NCBI RefSeq assembly: GCF_036248275.1
Contig: NZ_CP109181.1
Coordinates: 682,001-746,000, forward strand
Source of the DNA: Streptomyces sp. NBC_01716
GTDB lineage: Bacteria > Actinomycetota > Actinomycetes > Streptomycetales > Streptomycetaceae
Length of the DNA: 64,000 nucleotides
Direction of reading: 5' to 3'
The notes beneath the pieces were generated by a model. The model did not search any database. It was not told the origin of the DNA and saw nothing but the letters and a program-made list of their open reading frames with translations. A program made the translations under genes and the position numbers. Below are positions 17,885 through 25,833 of this stretch, one piece after another (positions within the stretch are counted from its first letter, which is position 1; every line of letters starts with the position of its first letter).

Positions 17885-19330
17885 TCAGGCGGAGTGGTTT
17901 CCCCAGTTCAGCGAATCGCCGGCGGCCGCACGGCGCTGGGGAACCCGCCAGGGGTTGTCGTCGCGCAGCGCCGCAGGCAGCAGCTCCGGCGGGCAGTTCT
18001 GGAAGGTGACAGGCCGCAGGAAGCGCTCGATCGCGGCGGTGCCTACAGACGTCGTCCCCGGGGCCGTGGTGGCCGGATAAGGACCTCCGTGCTGCATCGC
18101 GGGAGTCACCGCGACACCCGTGGGCCAGCCGTCGAACAGCAAACGGCCCACGCGTTCCCTCAGCACCGCGACGAGCCGGCGCAGCCACGCGTCGTTCTCA
18201 CCGGATCCACGGTGCACCGTGGCCGTCAGCGCGCCCGGGAACAGCTCACCGATCGCCTCCACCAACAGGTCGGGCCGGTCCGGGGCGTAGCGCACGACGA
18301 TCGACAGCGGGCCGAACGCTTCGTCGAGGAGCGTGCCGCGGCGCTTCAGCAGATCGTCCAGGCTCACCTCGACCAGGGTCGGTGCCGCCCGGCTCCCGCC
18401 GTCCGGATCGGCCTCCACGGCTCCCTCGGCCAGTACGGACACTCCTGGGGTGGCGAGCACGGTGGCACGGCGCTCGGTGTAACCGGCGGCTATGCCCTCG
18501 TACAGGAGTGGATGGCTCGGCACCGCGTCCGCCGCCGAGCCGAGGCTCGGGGCGAGGCCGTGGTCCTCGGGAAGGAACAGGAAGCCGGGTTTGGTGCAGA
18601 GTTGCCCGGCCGAACCGGACACACTGGCGACGAAGCCGGACGCGATCGCGTCGGCGCGTTCGGCCAGCGCACCCGGCGTCACGATGACCGGGTTCACACT
18701 GCCCAGTTCACCGTAGAACGGGATCGGGCGCTCGCGCCCGGCGGCGATCCCGGCGAGCAGCCGGCCGACTTTGAATGATCCGGTGAACGCCGCCGCGGCG
18801 ATCCGGTCCTCGCGCAACAGCCCTACGGCGGCGTCCTGGTCGAAGACCACTTCGAAGGTCTCCGCGGGCAGGCCGGTCTTGACCAGCGCGGAGCGCACCT
18901 TCTCGGCGGTCAGCGCCGACAGACGCGGGTGACCGGGGTGCGCCTTGAGGACCACCGGACAGCCGGCGGCGAGCGCGGAGGCCGTGTCACCGCCGGCTAC
19001 CGAGAACGCGAACGGGAAGTTGCTCGCGGCGAACACCAGCACAGGACCCACCGGCAGATTGAACCGCCGCAGATCGGGACGGGGGCCCAGGACGAATCCC
19101 GCGTCGGCCTCGTCGATACGTACGTCGAGGAACTCCCCCTCGGCGCAGACGTCGGCGAACATCCGCAGCTGCACGACCGTACGCTTCAACTCCCCGGCCA
19201 GCCGCGCCTCGGCCAGCCCGGTCTCGGCCATCGCCTGCGGTATCAGTTCGCCGGCGGCAGCCGTCAGTTCGTCCGCTATCGCGTTGAGCACGCGTGCCCG
19301 CTCGGCGGGCGAGGTCTCGGTCAGGTCCAT
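17885..19330 (-). CDS. Aldehyde dehydrogenase, 2-oxoglutarate-semialdehyde/2,5-dioxovalerate type
   Basis: 481 residues. NAD(P)-binding and catalytic features: PVGPVLVFAASNFPFAFSVAGGDTASALAAGCPVVLKAHPGHP (asparagine ~104), AFTGS (181-185), the general-base glutamate in GELGS (E208) and the nucleophile in SGSAGQLCTKPG (C245). This sequence style is that of the alpha-ketoglutarate-semialdehyde dehydrogenase branch, which oxidises 2-oxoglutarate semialdehyde to 2-oxoglutarate. Its ATG overlaps the stop of the DapA-like gene (TGATG), so product transfer between the two enzymes is likely. The cluster therefore probably drains into the TCA cycle. Confidence 0.88.
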   Translation of the reverse strand: MDLTETSPAERARVLNAIADELTAAAGELIPQAMAETGLAEARLAGELKRTVVQLRMFADVCAEGEFLDVRIDEADAGFVLGPRPDLRRFNLPVGPVLVFAASNFPFAFSVAGGDTASALAAGCPVVLKAHPGHPRLSALTAEKVRSALVKTGLPAETFEVVFDQDAAVGLLREDRIAAAAFTGSFKVGRLLAGIAAGRERPIPFYGELGSVNPVIVTPGALAERADAIASGFVASVSGSAGQLCTKPGFLFLPEDHGLAPSLGSAADAVPSHPLLYEGIAAGYTERRATVLATPGVSVLAEGAVEADPDGGSRAAPTLVEVSLDDLLKRRGTLLDEAFGPLSIVVRYAPDRPDLLVEAIGELFPGALTATVHRGSGENDAWLRRLVAVLRERVGRLLFDGWPTGVAVTPAMQHGGPYPATTAPGTTSVGTAAIERFLRPVTFQNCPPELLPAALRDDNPWRVPQRRAAAGDSLNWGNHSA

Positions 19331-20259
19331 CAGTCCTCCTCGGAGGAGAGTGCGGCGATTCCGGAGATCGCGCGTTCCATGGCGGCCCGCACCTGCTTCT
19401 CGTGGGTCGGGGTGAGCGGCCCGCGTGGCGGGCGGCACGGACCGCCGAACCGGCCGACCATGTCCATCCCCAACTTGATGGCCTGCACGAACTCCGTCCG
19501 CGAGTCCCAGCGGAAGACCGTGACCAGTTGCTTGTAGAGCTCCCGCGCCTGCTCGTACCGGCCGGCCGCCATGTGCTCGTAGATCGCGACGGACTCCGCC
19601 GGGAAGGTGTTGGGGAACCCGGCGAACCAGCCGACGGCGCCGTCGAGCATCAGCTCCAGGAGCACGTCGTCGGCGCCCGCGATGATGTCGATGTCGCAGA
19701 GCTCGCTGATCTCGAAGGCCCGCCGGACGTCCCCGCTGAACTCCTTGACCGCCACCACCTCGTCGATCTCGGCGAGCTGCGCGACCAGTTGGGGCACGAG
19801 ATCGACCTTGGTGTCGAACGGGTTGTTGTAGATCATCATCGGCAGGCCGACCTCGGCGATGTGCCGGTAGTGGTCGACCACCTGCTCGTCACTGGCCCGG
19901 TAGAGGGTCGGCGGCAGGGCGAGTACTCCGTCGGCGCCGTCCTCCTTGGCCAACTCGGCCCAGCGCTTGGCCTGATGCCAGCCCGCGCCGTGCACACCGG
20001 CCACCACCAGTCCGCGCCCATCCACTGCCTCCACGGCCACCTGGACCACGCGGCGCCGTTCCTCGTCGGTCAGCGACGAGTACTCGCCGAGCGAGCCGTT
20101 CGGTCCGACACCGCGGCAGCCGTTGCCGATCAGCCAGTCGCAGTGCTCGGCGTAGCGGTCGTAGTCGACGGCGAGTCCCGCGGGGGCGGAGCTGTCCGCC
20201 TTGTAGGGCAGCGTCGTCGCGACGATGACGCCGCCGAGGTCGAATTGTTTGCCGGGCAT
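19330..20259 (-). CDS. DapA-family lyase/dehydratase/deaminase
   Basis: 309-residue TIM-barrel aldolase of the dihydrodipicolinate synthase superfamily. The Schiff-base lysine is in VAVKEFSGD (K172) and the conserved tyrosine in MMIYNNPFD (Y144). The usual GTTGE loop reads GSLGEY (~55-60), so it is not a typical DapA. Coupled to a 2-oxoglutarate-semialdehyde-type dehydrogenase, it is best read as a 2-keto-3-deoxy-sugar-acid dehydratase or a 1-pyrroline-4-hydroxy-2-carboxylate deaminase; both classes produce that semialdehyde. ATG 20259 has GAGAGG upstream and probably opens a transcript running toward 7.5 kb. Confidence 0.85.
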   Translation of the reverse strand: MPGKQFDLGGVIVATTLPYKADSSAPAGLAVDYDRYAEHCDWLIGNGCRGVGPNGSLGEYSSLTDEERRRVVQVAVEAVDGRGLVVAGVHGAGWHQAKRWAELAKEDGADGVLALPPTLYRASDEQVVDHYRHIAEVGLPMMIYNNPFDTKVDLVPQLVAQLAEIDEVVAVKEFSGDVRRAFEISELCDIDIIAGADDVLLELMLDGAVGWFAGFPNTFPAESVAIYEHMAAGRYEQARELYKQLVTVFRWDSRTEFVQAIKLGMDMVGRFGGPCRPPRGPLTPTHEKQVRAAMERAISGIAALSSEED

Positions 20260-20300
20260 GGTCTGCCTCTCGTTCGATGGGGGTCGCAATGAGCAGTACC

Positions 20301-20315
20301 ATGTCACATGCCACA
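20301..20315. promoter_or_regulatory. Candidate regulator site upstream of the DapA-like gene
   Basis: ATGTCACATGCCACA, 42 bp upstream of the start at 20259. It matches the element at 17823-17837 in its first eight bases and its final CACA block. Probably shared control of the two transcription units by the GntR/FCD regulator; assignment is inference. Confidence 0.4.
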
Positions 20316-20358
20316 CGCCATGAGTAGGCATCGCACACGGAAATGACGTGTCCGTGCC

Positions 20359-21039
20359 CTACAGGGCGGCTCGGCCATATCTCCAGTAGCCGCGGAAGGA
20401 GATGTCGGAGCGGGGGACGCCGCGTTCGCCTACGAGATGCCGGCGAACGCCGGTGGCCAGCGACGCTTCGCCCGCGGTCCAGGCGTAGAAGGGCCCTTCC
20501 GGGAGCCGGGCACTCCTCACCGCCTCCAGAGCGAGGGAGCCCGGCTTCGCCGGGGTCTTCGTATCGCCGTCGCGGGGCAGCCAGTTGACGGTGGTTCCCG
20601 GGGGTGCGACGACGTCGTGGCGGATGTCCTCAACGGCGGGGACCTCAAGGAAGACCTCGGCGGGCAGCGTTCCTGCCGAGCGCTCCAGGATCGCGAGAAT
20701 CGCCGGAAGCGCGCTCTCATCACCCGCAAGTAGCTGCCACCGGGCGCCTGTCGAGGGTTGGTAGCCGTATCCCTCGTCGAAGAACGCGACTGTCTCGCCG
20801 GGCCTGGCCGTCAGCGCCCAGGCAGTGCCGGGTGCCGGCGGCCCGTCCTGCTCGTGGAGTGAGATCTCCAGATCGAACGCCGAAGCCTCGGGCCGGAACC
20901 ACCTGATCGAGTACGACCTGACGCGTGGCCGTCGCCTGCCGCTCCGCAAGGTGCGCTGGAGCATCCACCGCCCGCCGGTCGGCAGCACGACCTCGTCGTT
21001 GCCGGGGTCGGCGAAGAACAGCCGGCCCGACTGGTCGTA
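20359..21039 (-). pseudogene. Siderophore-interacting protein (FAD/NADPH ferric-siderophore reductase), 5' end missing
   Basis: The frame ending at 20359 reads as most of a siderophore-interacting protein: YDQSGRLFF..., the FAD-binding RVRSYSIRWF motif (RxYSxR), an ATP/NAD-binding region with LLAGDESALPAILAILE and EVFLEVP, and the classic C-terminus FYAWTAGEAS...HLVGERGVPRSDISFRGYWRYGRA. The first ~30-40 residues are absent: homology begins at 21039, exactly where PobA-like sequence starts on the other strand. With no native start or promoter it is probably not expressed properly, although a run-in start at 21093 is open. Confidence 0.82.
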
Positions 21040-21040
21040 C

Positions 21041-21841
21041 GGCGGCGACCTGCGCTTCGGAGCCGAAGACGTTTCCCTGCACGACCTCGGCACCGAGAAC
21101 CCCCTGGTCCGCTACCGGGACACCGCCGGCTCGACGAAGACCGTCAGCTGCGACTTCGTCGCCGGCAGCGACGGCTTCCACGGCGTCAGCCGGACCGCCG
21201 TACCCGCCGGAGTCCTCACCAGCGCCACCCACGAGTTCGGATACGCCTGGCTCACCGTCATGACCGACGTGCCGGCGGACCCCCTGGCCGTACTGGCGGT
21301 GCACTCCCGCGGTTTCGCCGCACAGATCACCCGCGGCCCGAACGCGAGCCGCCTCTATCTGCAGTGCCCGCTGACCGACACCGTCGGCCAATGGCCGGAC
21401 GACCGTGTCTGGAGCGAACTGGAAGCCCGCTTCGGCTCGCCTGTGCCGCGAAAGGGCCCGATCACGAGCAAGCAGGTCGTACCGCTCCGCGGTGTCACCT
21501 TCAGCCCCATGAGCCACGGCAGGCTCTACCTTCTCGGGGACGCGGCACACCTCATCTCGCCCATGAGCGCGCAGGGCATGAGTCTCGCCCTCCACGACGC
21601 CGACGTGTTCGCCCGCGCGGTCGTCCACCAGGTCTCGGAGCGGGATTCCAGCCTGCTCGACAGCTACTCCGAGACCTGCCTGGACCACACATGGCAGCAG
21701 CAGGCGTCGTCGGTCTGGATGACCGAGGCGATGCACGATGCCGGCGACCCCTCCTACGAAGGGGAGTTCCGCCGGCAGATCGCAAGGAAGAACCTGGAAA
21801 CCATGCTGGAGCCACTGCCGGCGAATGGCCCGTCCGCGTAA
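21041..21841 (+). pseudogene. PobA-like FAD aromatic hydroxylase, 5' end missing
   Basis: From GGDLRFGAEDVSLHDL (21041) the frame carries the second half of a p-hydroxybenzoate 3-monooxygenase-type flavoprotein: CDFVAGSDGFHGVSR (FAD-contact DG motif), a substrate-domain beta sheet, and GRLYLLGDAAHLISPMSAQGMSLALHDADVFA (the GDAAH FAD motif), ending at TAA 21841. The N-terminal GxGxxG dinucleotide-binding domain (~125 residues) is missing. The break coincides with the break of the divergent siderophore-interacting protein gene. Confidence 0.85.
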
Positions 21842-21847
21842 CCCGGC

Positions 21848-21884
21848 GCCGAGCGGCCGGCCCCCGGTGGTCGGGCCACTCGGC
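21848..21884 (+). terminator. Hairpin after the PobA-like remnant
   Basis: Stem GCCGAG / CTCGGC with a further GGCC/GGCC inner pairing after one mismatch, 7 bp after the PobA stop and ~30 bp before the next GntR gene. No T-tract. Plausible weak terminator. Confidence 0.4.
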
Positions 21885-21913
21885 GACCCCGGGCGCAGGC
21901 TACGCTTGCCCCC

Positions 21914-22666
21914 ATGTCTGCCGGGGATCTCATCAATCGCCGCTCCGCGGTGCCGTTCTATTCGCAGCTCAAAGATCTCATCCTCGCGGACATCCAGTCC
22001 CGCGGACTCGAACCCGGCGATCGACTCCCCGGCGACTTCGAGCTGTGTCAGCAGTACGACGTCTCGCGCACTGTCGTCCGTCAGGCCATGGGCGAGCTCG
22101 AACACGAGGGCGTCATCCGCCGCGAGAGAGGTCGCGGCACATTCGTCGCGGACACCCACGCCCCGAGCGTCTTCGGGCACGCCTTGATCGGCTACTTCGA
22201 GGACATCCAGTCGGGATCGGGAACCCATCACACGGTTGTGCGGCGCAAGGGCCTGGTCCCGGCGTCCGAGGCAGTCGCCAAGGACCTGGCGGTCAAGGTC
22301 GGCGAGATGGTGGTGGAGGTGCAGCGCGTCCGGTCGATGGACGGCGCACCGTGGGCGCTGACCCTCACCCAACTCCCGCTGTCCGTCGGTGAGGGACTGC
22401 TCACCGCCGATGTGGACGATCTCTCCCTTTTCGGGGTGCTTGAGCAGCGGTTCGGTGTTCGTTTCGATCACGCTCGGCGCCTCATCGAGGCCGGCGTGGC
22501 CGCCGACGAGGTGGCGGAGGTGCTCGGCCTGCCCGCCGGGGCTCCCGTCCTGATCATGCGCAGCGTCTCGTACGACGCCGCCGGACGACCGCTGGAGCGG
22601 TTCACCGGGCATCACCGAGGAGACCTCAGCCGCCTTGAGGTCGACGTCCGCCGACAGACCGACTGA
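21914..22666 (+). CDS. GntR family regulator, HutC/UTRA subfamily
   Basis: 250 residues. N-terminal GntR winged helix (PFYSQLKDLILADIQSRGLEPGDRLPGDFELCQQYDVSRTVVRQAMGELEHEGVIRRERGRGTFVA, ~14-78) and C-terminal UTRA effector domain (~95-245) ending with PAGAPVLIMRSVSYDAAGRPLERFTGHHRGD. UTRA domains bind sugars or sugar acids. It directly precedes the ABC/enolase/AKR operon at 22845-29023 and the promoter of that operon carries a palindrome suited to a GntR dimer. Repression relieved by the imported compound is the simplest model. Confidence 0.92.
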   Translation: MSAGDLINRRSAVPFYSQLKDLILADIQSRGLEPGDRLPGDFELCQQYDVSRTVVRQAMGELEHEGVIRRERGRGTFVADTHAPSVFGHALIGYFEDIQSGSGTHHTVVRRKGLVPASEAVAKDLAVKVGEMVVEVQRVRSMDGAPWALTLTQLPLSVGEGLLTADVDDLSLFGVLEQRFGVRFDHARRLIEAGVAADEVAEVLGLPAGAPVLIMRSVSYDAAGRPLERFTGHHRGDLSRLEVDVRRQTD

Positions 22667-22747
22667 CCGGCCGAATCCCTGACCTCACCGGCCGGCCCGG
22701 CGCCGCTCCGGCCGCCGCCGGACGTCCACGTCGCACACCCCGATGGG

Positions 22748-22776
22748 TTGACATCCTGTAATTACATTTGCATCAT
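22748..22776 (+). promoter_or_regulatory. Sigma70-type promoter with internal GntR operator
   Basis: TTGACA (22748-22753), 17-bp spacer, CATCAT (22771-22776, 4 of 6 matches to TATAAT). The spacer contains the perfect palindrome TGTAATTACA (22757-22766). A repressor bound there would block polymerase. It lies ~70 bp upstream of the binding-protein start and downstream of the GntR gene. Confidence 0.65.
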
Positions 22777-22844
22777 TGCTCTCGCGTTCAATGTCGACCC
22801 GCACTGGACCGTGGCATTCGAGCAATGGAGCAATGGAGCCGACT

Positions 22845-24089
22845 ATGGCAGTCCTCCCCAGAACGGCCGCTTTCATCGCGGCGACCACGGCGGTGATCCT
22901 GGCGATGGCCGGAACGGTGACCTACAACATCGCCAACAATTCCTCGAACGCGGACGCCGTCACCTGGTGGGTTCCGGACTGGGACTACGACACGGCCAAG
23001 AAACTGGTCACGGCCTTCGAAAAGGAGAACTCCGGCGCCACCGTCAATCTGGTCAAGACGACAGGTGACACGGTCGCCAATCGCACCTCCGTCGCACTGA
23101 ACTCCGGAGACGTTCCCGACGTCATCACCGAGTCGACCTCCCGCATCAAGGGCTATGCCCGAAAAGGTCAGTTGACGGACCTCAGCGGCCAGTACGGACC
23201 CGCCACGCCGAAGTCCGACTTCGCCCCCGGACTTGTCGAATCGCTCACCGATCAGGGCAAGACGTATGCCGTGCCCTACCGCTGGGCGACAAACGCCCTG
23301 ATCTACAACCCCGACCTCTTCGAAGCCGCCGGAATCGACTCCCCGCCCAGAACCTGGGCCGAATTCGAGGAAGACGCCAAGAGGCTCACCAAGGGAAATG
23401 TCGTCGGGACCGCCTGGCCGATGCAGGGGGATCCGAGTGACCTGACCCTGCGCCTGCTGGACTTCGCGATCTCCGACGGGTCGACGATCAAGAACGGGGC
23501 GCCGGAGCTCACCGAGCCCTCGGTCAAGAACGCCCTGGATCTCATCGGTGGATCCATCAGGGCGGGCTGGGCCAGCCCGAGCTCGTTCGAACTGGACAAC
23601 ACCGCCATCCATGAACTGTTCCTGCAGGGACGAGTCGCGATGTATCAAGGCGGTGTTTTCGACGTGGATGACGCGGTCACGCACAAAGCACCCATCGCCA
23701 CGGCCGAGTTGCCGGGTCCGAACGCAAGCTCGGTCGGTACCGCCCAGGGAAGTGGATGGGCCTATATCGTGCCGGCCAAGGCCCAGCACAAGGACGCGGC
23801 GGAGAAACTGGTCGCCTTCCTCGGTAAGCCGGCCAACATGGCTGCTCTGACGCTGACTTTCCCCGCCCGGCTCAGCGCGTTCAAGGACGCGAAGTTCCAG
23901 ACCGAACTGCGCGAGCCGTACGTCCGGCAACTCACCGACCACTCCACCCCGGCTCCGGACGATCCCCGCTGGACAGCCACCATTCCAGGCGTGCACAACG
24001 AGACCCAGAAAGTCGGTCTTGGGCAGCGGTCGAGCAGCGCGGCAGCGAAGAACATCGTCGCCCAGGCGGACAAGGCGCTCGGCCGATGA
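22845..24089 (+). CDS. Sugar ABC transporter substrate-binding protein
   Basis: 414 residues, family-1 (MalE-like) extracellular binding protein. An N-terminal hydrophobic segment (FIAATTAVILAMAGTVTYNIA) serves as signal or membrane anchor; I see no lipobox cysteine. Mature motifs include LVTAFEKENSGATVNLVKT, YAVPYRWATNALIYNPDLFEAAGIDSPPRTWAEFEEDAKRL and LQGRVAMYQGGVFDV. ATG 22845 follows GGAG with 7-base spacing; the ATG four codons earlier is an alternative. Its stop overlaps the next start (ATGA 24086-24089). Confidence 0.92.
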   Translation: MAVLPRTAAFIAATTAVILAMAGTVTYNIANNSSNADAVTWWVPDWDYDTAKKLVTAFEKENSGATVNLVKTTGDTVANRTSVALNSGDVPDVITESTSRIKGYARKGQLTDLSGQYGPATPKSDFAPGLVESLTDQGKTYAVPYRWATNALIYNPDLFEAAGIDSPPRTWAEFEEDAKRLTKGNVVGTAWPMQGDPSDLTLRLLDFAISDGSTIKNGAPELTEPSVKNALDLIGGSIRAGWASPSSFELDNTAIHELFLQGRVAMYQGGVFDVDDAVTHKAPIATAELPGPNASSVGTAQGSGWAYIVPAKAQHKDAAEKLVAFLGKPANMAALTLTFPARLSAFKDAKFQTELREPYVRQLTDHSTPAPDDPRWTATIPGVHNETQKVGLGQRSSSAAAKNIVAQADKALGR

Positions 24090-24994
24090 CCTCGACCCAA
24101 GGTGACCTGATGAGTTCTGCGGAATCCACTACCGTGACCCGGCCGAAGCGTCGCCGTCGCACCGGGCGCCCGGTCGGGCTGATGATGCCGGCGCTCATTC
24201 TCACGGCCCTCATGTTCGTCATCCCGATCGTCTCGACCGTCGTCAGGGTCGTCGGCGACGGCGGCTCCGGTCTGACCCGCCTTTTCTCGACCCCCGACTT
24301 CGCCCAAGTCATGTTCAACACAGTCAAATGGACAGTCGGCGCCACCATCGGGGCGATGGTCATCGGTTACGCCGGCGGCATCGTTCTCCGAGCGAAGCAG
24401 ATACGGCTCTCCGGACTGTGGCGCAGCTTGATCATGGTGCCCTGGATCATCCCCGGCGTTGTCGGAGCGACCATCTGGCGCTGGAGCCTGTCCACCGATT
24501 ACGGGCTGGTCAACCGCTATTTGATGGACCTGGGTATCGTCTCGCAGCCCGTTCACTGGCTGTCGGACCCCTCAATGGTTCTCTGGTCGGTCATGGTGAT
24601 CCAGATATGGGTGACAGCGCCGTTCGTCGTCCTGATGGTGTCCGCCGCACTGGCCGGCATTCCCGAGGAACGCTACGAAGCCGCTCGCCTCGACGGCGCC
24701 TCCTCCCTCAAGATTCTTTGGTACATCACGCTTCCCGGCATCCGCACCACGACCGCGGTCGCCGCGCTGAACCTGGCGATATGGGCCCTGAACTCCTTCA
24801 CCATCATCTGGGTCACCACCAGCGGAGGACCCGCCGGGGCGTCCACGATCCTGCCCATCCTGCTGTACCAGGCTTTCCAGAACGGTGATGACTCTCTGGT
24901 GTATGCGGTCTCAATTCTGCAGCTCGCCATCGGAACTGTCTGCGCCGTTCTGTTCGCTCGGACCATGCGCACAGACCTTCGGGAGCAGTCATGA
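24086..24994 (+). CDS. Sugar ABC transporter permease (MalF-like)
   Basis: 302 residues with six predicted membrane helices starting at LMMPALILTALMFVIPIV (~31-48). The EAA loop is clear (EERYEAARLDGASSLKILWYITLPGI, ~205-230). Its stop overlaps the start of the second permease (ATGA 24991-24994). No ATPase gene lies in the cluster, so a shared MsiK-type ATPase encoded elsewhere is expected, as is usual in Streptomyces CUT1 systems. Confidence 0.93.
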   Translation: MTSTQGDLMSSAESTTVTRPKRRRRTGRPVGLMMPALILTALMFVIPIVSTVVRVVGDGGSGLTRLFSTPDFAQVMFNTVKWTVGATIGAMVIGYAGGIVLRAKQIRLSGLWRSLIMVPWIIPGVVGATIWRWSLSTDYGLVNRYLMDLGIVSQPVHWLSDPSMVLWSVMVIQIWVTAPFVVLMVSAALAGIPEERYEAARLDGASSLKILWYITLPGIRTTTAVAALNLAIWALNSFTIIWVTTSGGPAGASTILPILLYQAFQNGDDSLVYAVSILQLAIGTVCAVLFARTMRTDLREQS

Positions 24995-25833
24995 GTCGAC
25001 GATCCGCGACGCGAATCGCGACCGGATTCGGGATGTGGTTCCTGCTCGCCGCACTTCTCGTGTGGAGCCTGGGGCCGGTCGCCGTGGTGCTGTTCACCTC
25101 GTTCAAGGGCTCATCGGAAATCTACTCCGCCAACGCCCATCTCCTTCCCGACTCATGGACCTTGCAGAACTACGTCACCGTATTCACCAGCTCGAACACA
25201 CTGCGGGCACTTCTGAACTCACTGATCGTGGGACTCCTCGCCGCTATAGCGACCCTGATCTTCTGCTTCAGTGCCGGGTACGCCCTCGCGCGCTTCCGTT
25301 TCCGCTCGTCACGACCGCTCGCGCTGTTCCTTCTGCTTGGGCAAGTGGTTCCGCTCACGGTGGTGTTGCTGCCCCTCTACCAGATCATCAGGTCGCTGAA
25401 TCTTCTCGACTCCGTGGTAGGCGTCGCCATGGCGCACTTGGTGATCACCGTCCCCCTCGTGACCTGGATGATGCGTAACCAGATCGCTGCGGTTCCGATA
25501 GAGCTGGAGGAGGCGGCGCAGATCGACGGAGGAAACCGTCTCGACGCCGTCACCTACATCACGCTCCCGGTGATTTTCCCGGGTCTGGTCGCCGCGGGGA
25601 TGTTCGCCTTCCTTCAGTCCTGGCACGAGTTCCTCTTCGCCTCCGTACTGACATCCTCAACAGCCGCGCGCACAGGGCCGGTCGCACTGACCGAATTCGC
25701 CACGGAGTTCAACGTGGACTGGGGAGCGACCATGGCCGCCTCGGTGGTGCTGACCGTTCCGGTCATCATCCTGTTCGTGCTGCTGCAACGCCACTTCATC
25801 GGCGGTCTCACCGGAGGAGCGGTCAAGGGATGA
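24991..25833 (+). CDS. Sugar ABC transporter permease (MalG-like)
   Basis: 280 residues, six helices from FGMWFLLAALLVWSLGPVAVVLF (~10-32), with the EAA loop IELEEAAQIDGGNRLDAVTYITLPVI (~170-195) and a C-terminal helix ending in HFIGGLTGGAVKG, the standard MalG ending. It pairs with the MalF-like protein. The stop overlaps the enolase-family start by ATGA at 25830-25833, so uptake and the first enzymatic step are translationally linked. Confidence 0.93.
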   Translation: MSRRSATRIATGFGMWFLLAALLVWSLGPVAVVLFTSFKGSSEIYSANAHLLPDSWTLQNYVTVFTSSNTLRALLNSLIVGLLAAIATLIFCFSAGYALARFRFRSSRPLALFLLLGQVVPLTVVLLPLYQIIRSLNLLDSVVGVAMAHLVITVPLVTWMMRNQIAAVPIELEEAAQIDGGNRLDAVTYITLPVIFPGLVAAGMFAFLQSWHEFLFASVLTSSTAARTGPVALTEFATEFNVDWGATMAASVVLTVPVIILFVLLQRHFIGGLTGGAVKG

